NCBI RefSeq assembly: GCF_023630205.1
Contig: NZ_JALPRR010000001.1
Span: 992,001 to 1,056,000, forward strand
From: Pontibacter ruber
GTDB lineage: Bacteria > Bacteroidota > Bacteroidia > Cytophagales > Hymenobacteraceae
Direction: 5' to 3'
DNA: 64,000 bases
Shown here: positions 9,901-18,276 of the stretch, in pieces
Numbering within the stretch: position 1 is the first letter of the stretch
Layout: every line of letters begins with the position of its first letter
Position numbers and translations under genes: made by a program
Notes under the pieces: generated by a model
What the model was told of the DNA's origin: nothing
The model's database searches: none
Seen by the model: only the letters and a program-made list of their open reading frames with translations

Positions 9901-10662
9901 GAAGCCTCTTTCAATATTGCGACCCACACCAAAAGCAATTCCAGCGCCAAATATGACGGCAGTGCAAACTCCTGCCCATACGTAACTACATCCGGAGCAA
10001 AGAACCACGGAACCGTGTATGTGGTAGCAGGATCATCCGGCGCGATTGGCACCGTACAGTCAGGGTATCCGCACAATGCCTTGCCTTTTGCGGTAAATGA
10101 TGGAGGCATGCTATACTTAGAGGTGGAAGACAACCGGCTGGATGGCAAAATGATTCGTCAGAATGGCACCGTGTTCGACAGGTTTACCATTATGCAGGAT
10201 GTAAACCGCACGACCAATCTGACAACTGCACCTGGTGGTACCGTAGAGCTTACGGCCTCCTGGGTAGGTACCTACAGGTGGTCGACCGGTGAAACGACGC
10301 GCAGCATTACCGTAAGCCCGTCCAGTACAACTGTATATCAGGTAACAGATGATGCCGGTTGCCTGACAGATGTGTTCAATGTAAATACAACACTAGCCAC
10401 TTCCGGTGGAGAAGATAGTCTAACCGGCTTGCTTAAAGTATACCCTACGCTGGTGAAAAAAGGAGCGGCTATCACCGTCAGTACCAACACCCCGGGTATA
10501 ATCGAAATCTTTGTTTCAGACATCATGGGCAACGTACTTTATACTTCGAAATTTACCGGCTCCACGTCTATACAGACCATGAACTTACCGAAGGGCATCT
10601 ACTTTATCAGCTTGTCTGGCAAGAGCCGGTTTAAAAAACACAAGTTCCTGTTAACTGACTGA
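6952..10662 (+). CDS. Secreted metallophosphoesterase with duplicated carbohydrate-binding-like domains and T9SS sorting domain
   Basis: This is a 1236-residue secreted phosphatase. The ATG at 6952 is chosen because it gives a signal peptide ending QVSAQ; the upstream ATG at 6874 does not. Domains in order: a beta-sandwich repeat (about 30-197), a bacterial Ig-like domain (PPVVSISSPSNGSSF), an InlB-type repeat (YTFSSWSGDASGNTNPLSVT) and an Ig-like segment (about 365-485). A second copy of the first sandwich follows (about 490-657). Then come a purple-acid-phosphatase-type N-domain (LLTRGPYLQMGS) and a metallophosphoesterase core (about 758-1080) with FFGDTGT, LLLLTGDLAE, APGNHEY and SGHSHNYERS. 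The final 75 residues form a type A T9SS sorting domain. Substrate is unknown; extracellular phosphate ester hydrolysis is the family role. Confidence 0.92.
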   Translation: MSNLRFLNLPKTTFLFPFLLLLAWQVSAQTTLVPFGSSWKYLDNGSNQGTAWRATTFNDASWKTGNGLFGYGLSGVNTIVSYGPNAKKKYITTYFRKSITIADVSAYSSFTAGVKRDDGVVVYVNGTEVYRNNMPTGTITYRTLASGSSGGDDGATPIPFTIPATAFTSGTNVVAVEIHQYNVSSSDIAFDLELVGNTAPVNKPPVVSISSPSNGSSFTLSQTINITATASDPEGALTEVEFFANSVSLGKDNTSLYSVSWAPTSTGSYSLTAKATDAAGAATTSSAINVTITAAPVNYSLQIYTAGSGTVTKSPDQSTYLSGSTVTLTATPASGYTFSSWSGDASGNTNPLSVTMTSNKSITATFTQLDQTPPTVSSINRQSPTTEITTATTVIYRATFSEKVTGVDAADFTATTISGTVKGTVTGATAVGTTGTSYDITVGSITGTGTLRLDLKSSGTGIADVVGNAIQTGYTSGQSYTIQQGTPSTVTVIPYQSSWKYLDNGTDQGTAWRSTTFDDAGWKTGNGKLGYGIPDATTVVSYGPNASNKYITTYFRKAITIADASIFTSYAGNVKRDDGVVVYVNGTEVYRNNMPTGTITYRTLASGSSGGDDGATPIPFTIPVTAFTSGTNVVAVEIHQYSVSSSDIAFDLELVGKTGSSAALLTRGPYLQMGSQSAVTLRWRTDIPTDSKIEAGTTLGTYTLSATNPAVTTEHEVRITGLAANTKYYYQFGSSSQVLQSGSSNYFKTAPAGNSTSKVKVAFFGDTGTDPEDIAIQTNTLNAYLNYTGSNPAELLLLTGDLAEPNGTDDDYQKKYFNFYGQSLLKNHIAFPAPGNHEYQGSPSSGTTAPYFGIFTMPTAGESGGVASGTEAYYSFDWGNIHFISLDAYGVALSDNTRLYDTTGVQAKWLKQDLEATNKKWVIAYFHRPPYTMGTHNSDTESELVKIRQNLAPILDRYGVDLVVSGHSHNYERSYLLNGYYGNEASFNIATHTKSNSSAKYDGSANSCPYVTTSGAKNHGTVYVVAGSSGAIGTVQSGYPHNALPFAVNDGGMLYLEVEDNRLDGKMIRQNGTVFDRFTIMQDVNRTTNLTTAPGGTVELTASWVGTYRWSTGETTRSITVSPSSTTVYQVTDDAGCLTDVFNVNTTLATSGGEDSLTGLLKVYPTLVKKGAAITVSTNTPGIIEIFVSDIMGNVLYTSKFTGSTSIQTMNLPKGIYFISLSGKSRFKKHKFLLTD
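7039..7542 (+). repeat. Intragenic repeat, copy 1
   Basis: This copy encodes the first beta-sandwich of the metallophosphatase. It recurs exactly 1380 bases downstream. Across 7321-7500 against 8701-8880 I count 14 mismatches in 180, nearly all synonymous. The 60 bases 7441-7500 carry only two. Confidence 0.9.
8419..8922 (+). repeat. Intragenic repeat, copy 2
   Basis: This is the second copy of the 504-base segment at 7039-7542. The 5' half is more diverged than the 3' half, as expected after a duplication that has been partly homogenised. Confidence 0.9.
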
Positions 10663-10852
10663 TCATCCATACTTGATTATAGCAAAGACACACAATTACT
10701 TGGGTAGCTTTAAACAGGGCTACTCCTGTAACTGTAGAGTGGTATAAGAACATGCTCCAGTTGCCTTTGCTTTGCGGGTAGAGTTTAGCGCCGACTGGCC
10801 TGTTTTGTTTATCCAGGTTGAGCTGCCTATCTTCAGCAGTATAACTTACTCC

Positions 10853-11419
10853 ATGAGAAACTTCCTGTTATTATTCGGGCTGTTATACTGCCTTGCCTCC
10901 TGCAGCAGAACGCCACAGGCAAGCCAGCAGCAATATACGCTCAGCAAGCCTCAGCAATCGTTTTACCTAAGTCTGAACGCCTTGTGCGGCAAAAGCTTCA
11001 GCGGCAAAGCCGTTTACCCAACCGACGACACCAATCCCTTTGCCGGCAAAATGCTTGTTATGCATGTGCAGGCCTGCTCCGACTCTACCATCCGCATACC
11101 GTTTGCAGTGGGAGAAGATAAATCCCGCACCTGGGTTATCCGGAAGACAAAGGATGGCCTGCAGCTCAAACACGACCACCGGCATGAAGACGGCACCCCC
11201 GATAAAATAACCAACTATGGCGGCACCGCACTGGCAACCGACAATAAGCTGGAGCAGCGCTTTCCGGCAGATGCAGAAACAGCCGCCCTCATTGCCATGG
11301 CTGCCACCAACGAGTGGACGCTCGCCTTCAGCCCCGATGGCAAAACCTTCAGCTATATACTTAAGCGCGACAACCAGCTCCGTTTCCGGGCAGACTTCGA
11401 CCTGACGCAGCCGCTGTAG
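10853..11419 (+). CDS. Predicted lipoprotein of unknown function
   Basis: The 188-residue product starts MRNFLLLFG at 10853, which gives a lipoprotein signal peptide with lipobox LASC. An upstream in-frame ATG at 10772 would bury that signal and is not chosen. After acylation at Cys the protein would face the periplasm or sit in the outer membrane. The mature part has two further cysteines (ALCGKSF and VQACSDS) and a charged HDHRHEDG stretch. I do not recognise a named family. It stands alone after the metallophosphatase and shares a bidirectional terminator with the convergent DUF5916 gene. Confidence 0.8.
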   Translation: MRNFLLLFGLLYCLASCSRTPQASQQQYTLSKPQQSFYLSLNALCGKSFSGKAVYPTDDTNPFAGKMLVMHVQACSDSTIRIPFAVGEDKSRTWVIRKTKDGLQLKHDHRHEDGTPDKITNYGGTALATDNKLEQRFPADAETAALIAMAATNEWTLAFSPDGKTFSYILKRDNQLRFRADFDLTQPL

Positions 11420-11420
11420 C

Positions 11421-11439
11421 TTATACTTGGCAAGTATAA
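11421..11439. repeat. Palindrome of two facing heptamers
   Basis: TTATACTTG and CAAGTATAA face each other around one G, forming perfect 9-base arms immediately after the lipoprotein stop codon. Confidence 0.85.
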
Positions 11440-11443
11440 ACAC

Positions 11444-11475
11444 AAAAGCCGGAGCTATACTTGCTCCGGCTTTTT
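11444..11475. terminator. Bidirectional terminator with TATACTT as the exact loop
   Basis: Perfect 12-base arms AAAAGCCGGAGC / GCTCCGGCTTTT enclose a 7-base loop that is exactly TATACTT. It sits between convergent genes. Almost the same hairpin is reused at 53406-53450. Confidence 0.9.
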
Positions 11476-11493
11476 GGTTGAATGATTTGTCAG

Positions 11494-14037
11494 TTAAGCT
11501 TTTGTAAATCGCTTCTTCAGCGTCAGGTAATCAATATAGTAAAGCAGCTTTACCGAAATGCTGTTGTTCTGTGGCGAAGAAATGGTGTTGGAGAAGTTAT
11601 CCAGATAACGCGGCACCACGACATCTTTGCTTTCATGAATGGCGTTCTTCCAGACAATGCTGATCTCGCTGCCCGGCGCAAACCACCACGAGTACACCAT
11701 ATCAATGTTAAAGACATTGAAGTTGATGTTGTGGTTTTTGTCTTTATACTTTCCATTGTAGCCGTTCGGGTAAGAATCCGGGCTCAGGTGGCCATCGGTA
11801 GCCAGGCGGTAGTACTGGTTATACTCTGCCTTAGACCAGTAGTGACGCGCGCGCAGCGACAAGCTCATCCGGTTGTTAAAACTATAGCTTGACGTAAGCG
11901 AACTAGAGGTTGCGTTTACATCGCGCAGGCCAAATATAACCAGCTGCTCCTCCTTTTTGTCTCCATTCTCGTCAAACTTAAACTGGTTGGCAAAGCCCAT
12001 ATCATCCAGGCGCAGGTCGCGGGTAAAGTTATAGACAAACATGAGCTTGTCGTTTACCCGATAACGCGGAGCAATAGTATAACTGTAGTTAGAACGGCTG
12101 TTCTCATCAAACCAGCGGTAACTGCCTCTCAGGTCAAGAGCAAACTTTTTTCGGTAATCAGAGGAGATATAGCCGCCGGCGCTATAGTTCGTCGGGAAAG
12201 TATAGTACCATCCATCTACGCGGGGTTCAAAAAAATCATACGTTGTAACCGGCTCCAGATTGAAGTTCAGCCCTAAGCTCAGGAAATTCTTGGTTGTAGC
12301 GTTCACCTGTCCATAAACCACAAAGTTCTGAAAGGTATCAGGCTTATAACGGCGGGCATAAACAGCTCCCAGGCTGGTATACATGTTCAGGAACTTCCAG
12401 AAAGGCTGGTAGAAGTTGTAGTTGAACTGCAGGTTCTCCTCCATGGAGTTATCAACGAAGTTAATGCCCAGGTCGTTCGGATCATACGTGTCGGAGATAA
12501 GCGTGTGCGAAGCATAAACCTGGAAGTTCCCGCTCATTTTGCTAAGGCCGATACGGTAAGTATGGCCAAGGTCTGCGCTGTCGGCTACGTACTTCTGGCT
12601 TAAAGCTGCCTTGCCCTCTATGGCGTAGGTATTTGTTTTATCTACCAACCTGAACAACATGGCTGTGAGGTTTGCATCGTAGGTGCTTCCCTGCCGCATT
12701 ACGTTGTTGTTTAGCAAGGTAATGTACGAGTTGTTCTTCAGCGACTGATCAAAGACGGTGATGTTATAGTTGGTGAGTGGCTGCGTCTGCATTTTGAACC
12801 TGTTGCCCAAAGTGTCTTCCACGGTTGCATACTGGCGGCCCACTACCGCATTGAACACACCAACACCCAGACCTGAGTCAGTACGCCCCGATACTTTGGT
12901 ACCGTTCAGCATTTTGGTTTCTATGGGGTTATCGATGATCCTGATGCCAAGCTTCTCTTCGTCATCGCCGGTGAGCATGTTTACAGGCCGGCCTCCTATC
13001 CGGCGGGAGTATAAGAAATCTCCTTTGTTAAACAGCTCGGTACCTTCCATAAAAAATGGCCGGTTCTCGTTGTACTGCACTTCAAACGGCGACAAATTAA
13101 GCACCTGGTTATCAGACTGCACCTGGCTGAAGTCCGGGATCAGCGTCATGTCCAGCGTAAAGGCGTCGTTAATGCCATACTTCACATCCATGCCGCCACC
13201 AAAGTTGTAGTCGCTTCTGTAGTTAACATTATCACTGCTCTCGCTTATCTGGGGTATACTTTCAGCATAGGCCGAGATGTACGGCGTGAAAGACAAACGC
13301 AAAGGAGCTTCTATGTTCTTCAGTCCTTTGAGCTTGCCCCACTGGTTGGCGAAACCGTCTTTGGCCGGATCAACGTGGTTCCAGAAATAGCCTTGCTTGG
13401 TAGACTGGCGGTTGCGCATAAAGTTAAGGCCCCACAACTGCTCCGGCTTGCTGCTGAAGCGGATGGCTGAATACGGTATCCTGAACTCGGCGACCCAGTT
13501 GGTGCCCTGGATAGTGGCGTTGCTTTCCCAGACGGCATTCCAGCTCCAGTCTTCTCCGTTAGATGAATAACGCGCATCGAGCTGCACACCCGCAGGCGTC
13601 GTAAAAAAACCGAAACCATTCAGCTGGTCGTTGTAGGTATCCAGGAAAACACCGAAGAAATCGGTATTACCTAAATCGTCGCGCTGCCCTAACTGCCTGA
13701 AAATACTATCCTGCGACACATCGTGCATCACGGCGCCTACATAAATGGCTTCATCATCGTATAGGATGCGAACCTCTGTTGGGTGCACTTCGGGGGGGCC
13801 CGGATTGGGCCTGTTCTGAATGAAGTTGGTAGCCACCTGCGCCTGTTGCCAGATCGCCTCATCCAGTACACCATCTACTTTAGGCGGTTCAGTAATGCGC
13901 AGCGCTTCCAACTGCTTTGGGGCAGCCGGCGCTTTTTGTTGTGGCTGCGACTGTGCACGAACGCTGCTGCTGACAAAAGAGCAACAACACAGCAGGCACA
14001 AAAACATGTAAACGGAGGTAAGTAATGATTTCTTCAT
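11494..14037 (-). CDS. DUF5916 outer-membrane protein with N-terminal CBM9-like domain
   Basis: The 847-residue protein has a signal peptide ending SSVRAQ. A carbohydrate-binding-module-9-like domain follows (about 45-230, including EAIWQQAQVATNFIQNRPNPG, split here as EAIWQQAQ and FIQNRPNPG). The long remainder is rich in alternating aromatic strands typical of an outer-membrane beta-barrel, as in the DUF5916 family. Members are common in Bacteroidetes and have no firm function; a surface receptor or channel for sugars is a guess. It ends with a short Lys/Arg-rich tail LKKRFTKA. Both neighbours are transcribed separately: a shared terminator lies downstream, and the groES-like terminator lies upstream. 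Confidence 0.87.
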   Translation of the reverse strand: MKKSLLTSVYMFLCLLCCCSFVSSSVRAQSQPQQKAPAAPKQLEALRITEPPKVDGVLDEAIWQQAQVATNFIQNRPNPGPPEVHPTEVRILYDDEAIYVGAVMHDVSQDSIFRQLGQRDDLGNTDFFGVFLDTYNDQLNGFGFFTTPAGVQLDARYSSNGEDWSWNAVWESNATIQGTNWVAEFRIPYSAIRFSSKPEQLWGLNFMRNRQSTKQGYFWNHVDPAKDGFANQWGKLKGLKNIEAPLRLSFTPYISAYAESIPQISESSDNVNYRSDYNFGGGMDVKYGINDAFTLDMTLIPDFSQVQSDNQVLNLSPFEVQYNENRPFFMEGTELFNKGDFLYSRRIGGRPVNMLTGDDEEKLGIRIIDNPIETKMLNGTKVSGRTDSGLGVGVFNAVVGRQYATVEDTLGNRFKMQTQPLTNYNITVFDQSLKNNSYITLLNNNVMRQGSTYDANLTAMLFRLVDKTNTYAIEGKAALSQKYVADSADLGHTYRIGLSKMSGNFQVYASHTLISDTYDPNDLGINFVDNSMEENLQFNYNFYQPFWKFLNMYTSLGAVYARRYKPDTFQNFVVYGQVNATTKNFLSLGLNFNLEPVTTYDFFEPRVDGWYYTFPTNYSAGGYISSDYRKKFALDLRGSYRWFDENSRSNYSYTIAPRYRVNDKLMFVYNFTRDLRLDDMGFANQFKFDENGDKKEEQLVIFGLRDVNATSSSLTSSYSFNNRMSLSLRARHYWSKAEYNQYYRLATDGHLSPDSYPNGYNGKYKDKNHNINFNVFNIDMVYSWWFAPGSEISIVWKNAIHESKDVVVPRYLDNFSNTISSPQNNSISVKLLYYIDYLTLKKRFTKA

Positions 14038-14197
14038 AGTTTGGTAGCGGTAATGGGAATAGTAGCAGCTGCAGCTTGTAGTTGAAAGATGGTGAAGGCA
14101 ATAGTATGGTTGCTTGGGTATAACAAAAAATTTTCAGCAGGTGACAGACACTTCCCGGAAGCTTTAAAAATCGCAACCTTACCAGCTGCAAAAATAG

Positions 14198-14235
14198 AAA
14201 AAGCCTCCCGCATAAACTATGGCAGGAGGCTTTTT
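14198..14235 (-). terminator. Terminator after the groES-like gene
   Basis: Perfect 11-base arms (AAAAAGCCTCC / GGAGGCTTTTT) with a 16-base loop sit 32 bases past the groES-like stop codon. Confidence 0.85.
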
Positions 14236-14266
14236 AACACAAGTTTAACTCGAAATCAGATAAATT

Positions 14267-14662
14267 TTAAAGGTCTTCCTCTCGCACCAGCATCAGCACT
14301 GCCGATTGCGGCACAATGAAGTATTTTTCGCCAAGGTAATTGATCTCGATGGCGTCGCGCTGCAGGTAAATGGCCAGGTCGCCTTCTTTTGCCTGAAGCG
14401 GAATGTAGCGCACGGCCTCTTCCTCGCCCTGCTCCCACGGCTCTTCGTCAAAGCCATAGTCGGCAGGAATCGGGTAACCGGGGCCCACTTTCATAATGTA
14501 GCCTTCCTGTACTTTTTCTTTTTCCTGCACGCCCGGTGGCAGGTAAAGGCCGCTCTTGGTCTGCTCCCGCGATGATTTAGGCTTGATCAGCACGCGGTCA
14601 CCAACTATAATGATCTTCTCCAGCTTGTTCTTGTCTGAAACTCTCATCGGTAAAGTATCCAT
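14267..14662 (-). CDS. GroES-like co-chaperonin family protein
   Basis: The 131-residue protein is a divergent Cpn10/GroES fold. It has the N-terminal strand IIIVGDRVLIKP, a mobile-loop-like SGLYLPPGVQEKE, the VGPGYPIP turn and the C-terminal strand YLGEKYFIVPQSAVLMLV. Canonical GroES is about 95 residues. The extra length comes from an N-terminal extension and an acidic insert (DEEPWEQGEEEAV). No groEL lies next to it, so it is probably a second, specialised GroES paralogue rather than the main one. It starts three bases after the stop of the upstream lipoprotein, indicating an operon, and is followed by a terminator. The partner chaperonin is unknown. Confidence 0.8.
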   Translation of the reverse strand: MDTLPMRVSDKNKLEKIIIVGDRVLIKPKSSREQTKSGLYLPPGVQEKEKVQEGYIMKVGPGYPIPADYGFDEEPWEQGEEEAVRYIPLQAKEGDLAIYLQRDAIEINYLGEKYFIVPQSAVLMLVREEDL

Positions 14663-14665
14663 ATA

Positions 14666-15193
14666 TTAAATAGGGTCCGCTGTTACTTTAAAACGCATGG
14701 CCGCCTTAATTGATATATCGTTGGAAAGCGGTTTGCCAATGGTGGCTTTTGTTCTGACTGAGTAGCTCTCGCCTTTGATGTAGTTGTCCAGCTTTGCGTT
14801 TGTTGACTTGAGGGTGATGGTGTTCACGTTCTGTGGTATTTCGTCGAGGTACGCGATTCTGGTTTCCTCGCCTTTATCGTTGCTCAGGTAGATCTCGACC
14901 TTACGCAGAAAATTAAAGTTCTCGCCGGCAGGGTCGGTGATGGTGAGCGTGAGCTTGTTGAGGCTGACATCTTTTACCAGTTCCGCACGGGTCTTGTTGT
15001 TTTTGAACGTCTCCTCCGAATTGGTCGTGACATTTACCGGTGTCAGGGGAACTAACATACCTACCGGAAAGGCAGAATCTATCTTGATCATTTCCTCCTC
15101 GTCGATGTAGAACGTGAGCAGGTCGTCGATCTTTTCGCAGGAGATGCTAACGAAAGCCACCAGGGCCAGCAATGAAAAAAGTATACTTTTCAT
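14666..15193 (-). CDS. Small predicted lipoprotein, co-transcribed with groES-like gene
   Basis: This is a 175-residue product using the ATG at 15193, which opens a lipoprotein signal peptide with lipobox SISC followed by EKIDDLL. A longer frame reaches back to 15313 but would overlap hmgA and hide the signal. The mature protein resembles a single beta-sandwich: repeated strands such as LTLTITDPAGENFNFLRKVEIYLS, given here as LTLTITDPAG and RKVEIYLS. I cannot name a family. A TTTG-N20-TACCTTTG promoter at 15283-15314 drives it, with a strong hairpin in the leader. It ends 3 bases before the groES-like gene. Confidence 0.78.
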   Translation of the reverse strand: MKSILFSLLALVAFVSISCEKIDDLLTFYIDEEEMIKIDSAFPVGMLVPLTPVNVTTNSEETFKNNKTRAELVKDVSLNKLTLTITDPAGENFNFLRKVEIYLSNDKGEETRIAYLDEIPQNVNTITLKSTNAKLDNYIKGESYSVRTKATIGKPLSNDISIKAAMRFKVTADPI

Positions 15194-15232
15194 AAATAAG
15201 GGTATAGTATAAAGGATGTTCTTAAAACTAAA

Positions 15233-15262
15233 CAAGGAGGGAAACCTGTGGGTCCCTCCTTG
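15233..15262 (-). terminator. Hairpin: hmgA terminator and/or leader hairpin of the lipoprotein operon
   Basis: Ten-base arms CAAGGAGGGA / TCCCTCCTTG with a 10-base loop. On the minus strand it is followed by TTGTTTAGTTTT. It lies after the hmgA stop, but also after the promoter at 15283-15314, so it would be inside the leader of the next transcript. Confidence 0.65.
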
Positions 15263-15282
15263 CCAGTCAGCATTTTGAGCTG

Positions 15283-15314
15283 CAAAGGTATGATAATAAG
15301 GCTGCTTAATCAAA
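15283..15314 (-). promoter_or_regulatory. Promoter for the lipoprotein-groES-like operon
   Basis: On the minus strand TTTG (15314-15311), a 20-base spacer and TACCTTTG (15290-15283) match the Bacteroidetes consensus in sequence and spacing. It overlaps the 3' end of hmgA. Confidence 0.75.
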
Positions 15315-16505
15315 CATATCTGCCGAGCGCGGGGTGTCCGGCTTGTTCTCGTTCCAGCTCATCGGGTAATTCTTGTCCATATACCCCAGCGCGTCTTCTG
15401 TCAGGTACAGCGGCTTAAAGGTGTCGATCATCACGGCATACTCGTGCGTTTCGGCCTTGCCTATACTTGCCTCCACGGTACCCGGGTGCGGCCCGTGCGG
15501 AATGCCGCCCGGGTGAACGGTAAAGGAAGCGCGGTCCACGCCTTTGCGCGACATAAAATCACCGGCTACATAGTAGAGCACCTCATCCGAATCTACGTTG
15601 GAGTGGTTGTACGGTGCCGGAATAGCCAGCGGGTGGTAATCGAACAGGCGCGGCACAAACGAGCAGATCACGAAGTTATGCCCTTCGAAGGTCTGGTGCA
15701 CCGGAGGTGGCTGGTGGATGCGGCCTGTTATCGGCTCAAAATCATAGATAGAAAAGGCGTACGGATAAAAGTAGCCATCCCAGCCTACCACATCAAACGG
15801 GCTGAACTGGTAATAATACTGGTGCAGCATGCCGTCTTTTTTGATCTGCACCAGGTGCTCGCCGCCTTCCTGGTACTCAATCAGCTCGTGTGGCGCACGG
15901 ATGTCGCGCTCGCAGAACGGCGCATGCTCCAGCAGCTGGCCGAAGTGGTTGCGGTAGCGGCGCGGCGTCTCGATCGGGCTGAACGATTCGGTGATCAGCA
16001 AACGGACCGGGCCGTCGTTAAATTTAAACTGGTGGATGATGGTGCGCGGAATCACGATGTAATCGCCTTCGCGGAACTCCAGGCGGCCCATCTGCGACAG
16101 CAGCACCCCGCTGCCTTCGTGCACAAACACCACCTCATCTGCCTGCGCATTTTTGTAGTAGTAATTCATCTGGTGCTCAGATGGGTTGCAGATGCTGATG
16201 GTCACATCGCTGTTGAGCATCATCGTTTTGCGGGCGTTCAGGTAATCGGTACCGGAAGTTTTCACATCCAGCGTGCGCAGGTGGTGCGGTGCCAGCTTTA
16301 CGCCTTCTGCAATTTTGGGTGCATAGGGCACAGGCTCCCCGATGCGGCTGATGCGCGTTGGCGGATTGATGTGATACAGCAACGACGATACGCCGCTAAA
16401 ACCAAGGGTACCAACCAGCTGCTCTGCATACAGGCTGCCGTCCGGTTGCCTGTACTGCGTGTGCCTTTTCTGGGGGATATTGCCTAATCTATGGTAATAT
16501 GCCAT
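15306..16505 (-). CDS. hmgA: Homogentisate 1,2-dioxygenase
   Basis: HmgA opens the ring of homogentisate to maleylacetoacetate in tyrosine and phenylalanine breakdown, using non-haem Fe(II). The 399-residue protein is a double cupin. Characteristic stretches are visible: MAYYHRLGNIPQKRHTQYR at the start, VFVHEGSGVL and GDYIVIPRTIIHQF in the first cupin. FDVVGWDGYFYPYAF follows, then the metal region HSNVDSDEVLYYVAGDF and HPGGIPHGPHPG. The last motif holds iron-ligand histidines. The bacterial enzyme is usually 380-440 residues, so this one is complete. No other tyrosine-catabolic gene lies beside it; kmo at 61.7 kb serves tryptophan. Two overlapping heptamers lie just upstream at 16515-16530. 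Confidence 0.96.
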   Translation of the reverse strand: MAYYHRLGNIPQKRHTQYRQPDGSLYAEQLVGTLGFSGVSSLLYHINPPTRISRIGEPVPYAPKIAEGVKLAPHHLRTLDVKTSGTDYLNARKTMMLNSDVTISICNPSEHQMNYYYKNAQADEVVFVHEGSGVLLSQMGRLEFREGDYIVIPRTIIHQFKFNDGPVRLLITESFSPIETPRRYRNHFGQLLEHAPFCERDIRAPHELIEYQEGGEHLVQIKKDGMLHQYYYQFSPFDVVGWDGYFYPYAFSIYDFEPITGRIHQPPPVHQTFEGHNFVICSFVPRLFDYHPLAIPAPYNHSNVDSDEVLYYVAGDFMSRKGVDRASFTVHPGGIPHGPHPGTVEASIGKAETHEYAVMIDTFKPLYLTEDALGYMDKNYPMSWNENKPDTPRSADMFD

Positions 16506-16587
16506 TTCCTGAAGTTTATACTTATACTTATGTTAGATACTGCCCCGAACAGAGCAGTATAAAGTTACAAGAAAATAAGATACTTGC

Positions 16588-18276
16588 TTACACCCCGCCT
16601 TTTGCCAGCTTCTGCGCTTTGTTAAACTGCTTCAGGGCTGCCTGGAACTCCTCGTCTGACTCGTGCAGCACCGGGAAGAAACCATTGTTGCCGTACGCAC
16701 TGCGGGCGATAAAGGCTTTCAGGTTATTGCGAAGCAGATTGCGGGAACGCTGGAACTGCTCTTCGTTGTGCGTTACGCCTGCTGCTGTTGCCAGCTTCAC
16801 CACGTCTTTCAGCATCTTGTCTGTCACGTCGAAAGACTTGTTGTAGCGCTCAAACGACATTTTTTCCAGTTCCTTGCGGTGGTCGCGGTAGTAGTTCAGG
16901 GCGTACTCCCGGATTACGTTCTTGCTGTAGAGCTGGCTCAGGTATTCGGAAAGCTCAGTGGTATCGCGGGCTACGAACACATCGGGCATGATGCCGCCAC
17001 CGCCATATACGATGCGGCCACGGCTGGTTTTATACTTCAGCGAGTCTACAAACAAGCTGCTGTCCGGGTGGAAGTACTCGCCCCGCTCGAGCCGTTTGAG
17101 CATGTCCTGCTGGTATTCTTCGGTACCGGCTACGTAGGGCTTCTGGATGGAGCGGCCGCTTGGGGTATAGTAGCGGGAGATGGTAAGACGCAGCTCAGAG
17201 CCATCGTTCAGCGGAATAGGCATTTGCACCAGCCCTTTTCCAAAAGAGCGGCGGCCCACGATCAGGGCACGGTCGTTGTCCTGCAGGGCGCCTGCCACAA
17301 TCTCGGAGGCTGACGCACTGCCCTCGTCCACCAGCACGATCACCGATCCATTCTCGAACTCGCCACGGGTGCGGGCAAATGTTTTGGAATCATACTTGTT
17401 GCCTTTGCCGTCGGTGTACACAATAAGCTTATCGCCGGCTATAAATTCATCGGCCATGCGGGTGGCGTGGTCCATGTAACCGCCGGGGTTGCCGCGCAGA
17501 TCCAGTATCAGCTGGTGCATGCCTTTCTTCTTCAGGTCCATCAGCGCCTGGTGAAACTCTTCGAAGGTATCGGCCGCAAAACGGCTCACTTTGATGTAAC
17601 CGGTGTTGTGGTTGACCATGTAATGCACATCCACGGACACAGTTGGGATCTTGCTGCGCTGAATGGCAAAGTTGAGCGGCTTTTTAGTGCCTGTGCGCTG
17701 AATGGTCAGGTTAACTTTGGTGCCTTTGGGGCCACGAAGGCGCTTGAACACGCCTTCGTTCGTGATCTTGATACCGGCAACATTTTCGCCGTCTACCTTC
17801 AGTATTTTATCGCCTGCCTGTATGCCTGCTGCCTCCGAAGGACCTCCGCTCAGCGGCGTGATCACATAGATCGTATCGTTAAAAATATTGAACTCCACCC
17901 CAATGCCTTCAAAATCGCCTTCGAGGTACGAGCGGGCCATGGCCAGTTCATCGGCCGGAATGTAAGAAGTATGCGGGTCCAGCTTCTCGAGCATTTTGGT
18001 GATGGCGTAGTCCGATAGCTCTTCTATGTTAACTGTATCCACGTAGTCGCGGTCGATGTAGCTGAGGATGTCGCGGAACTTAAGATAACCTTTGGCGGTG
18101 CTTTGCGGGTTGGTGGTGGATGGCGAAAATGTATTGGCCCCGATCAGTACGCCTACGGTCAGTGCCATGGCAATAAACAGCGGCAGCCTTACCTGAAACA
18201 GCGAATTTCCCTGTTTCTGGTCCTGGGGCTTATTCTCTTCCCCTTGTGGTGTGTGGTTTACTTCTTCGCTCATCAC
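16588..18276 (-). CDS. C-terminal processing peptidase, S41 family
   Basis: The 562-residue protein has one N-terminal membrane segment (about 31-50) and then a periplasmic part. It carries a PDZ domain (about 120-200) and an S41 protease core with S322 in DEGSASASE and K347 in GRRSFGKG, spaced 25 residues apart as in the D1-processing and Prc proteases. LDLRGNPGGY (about 258-267) is also typical. Such enzymes trim C-termini of periplasmic or outer-membrane proteins. The C-terminal 120 residues are a charged helical extension common in Bacteroidetes members. The ATG at 18276 is followed by a second Met; either could start translation. Confidence 0.92.
   Translation of the reverse strand: MMSEEVNHTPQGEENKPQDQKQGNSLFQVRLPLFIAMALTVGVLIGANTFSPSTTNPQSTAKGYLKFRDILSYIDRDYVDTVNIEELSDYAITKMLEKLDPHTSYIPADELAMARSYLEGDFEGIGVEFNIFNDTIYVITPLSGGPSEAAGIQAGDKILKVDGENVAGIKITNEGVFKRLRGPKGTKVNLTIQRTGTKKPLNFAIQRSKIPTVSVDVHYMVNHNTGYIKVSRFAADTFEEFHQALMDLKKKGMHQLILDLRGNPGGYMDHATRMADEFIAGDKLIVYTDGKGNKYDSKTFARTRGEFENGSVIVLVDEGSASASEIVAGALQDNDRALIVGRRSFGKGLVQMPIPLNDGSELRLTISRYYTPSGRSIQKPYVAGTEEYQQDMLKRLERGEYFHPDSSLFVDSLKYKTSRGRIVYGGGGIMPDVFVARDTTELSEYLSQLYSKNVIREYALNYYRDHRKELEKMSFERYNKSFDVTDKMLKDVVKLATAAGVTHNEEQFQRSRNLLRNNLKAFIARSAYGNNGFFPVLHESDEEFQAALKQFNKAQKLAKGGV

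Noticed and set aside
15444-16487. 347-codon plus-strand frame opposite hmgA
   Set aside because: A shadow of hmgA codon bias: repetitive His/Arg/Val content and no recognisable motif; hmgA on the other strand is certain.
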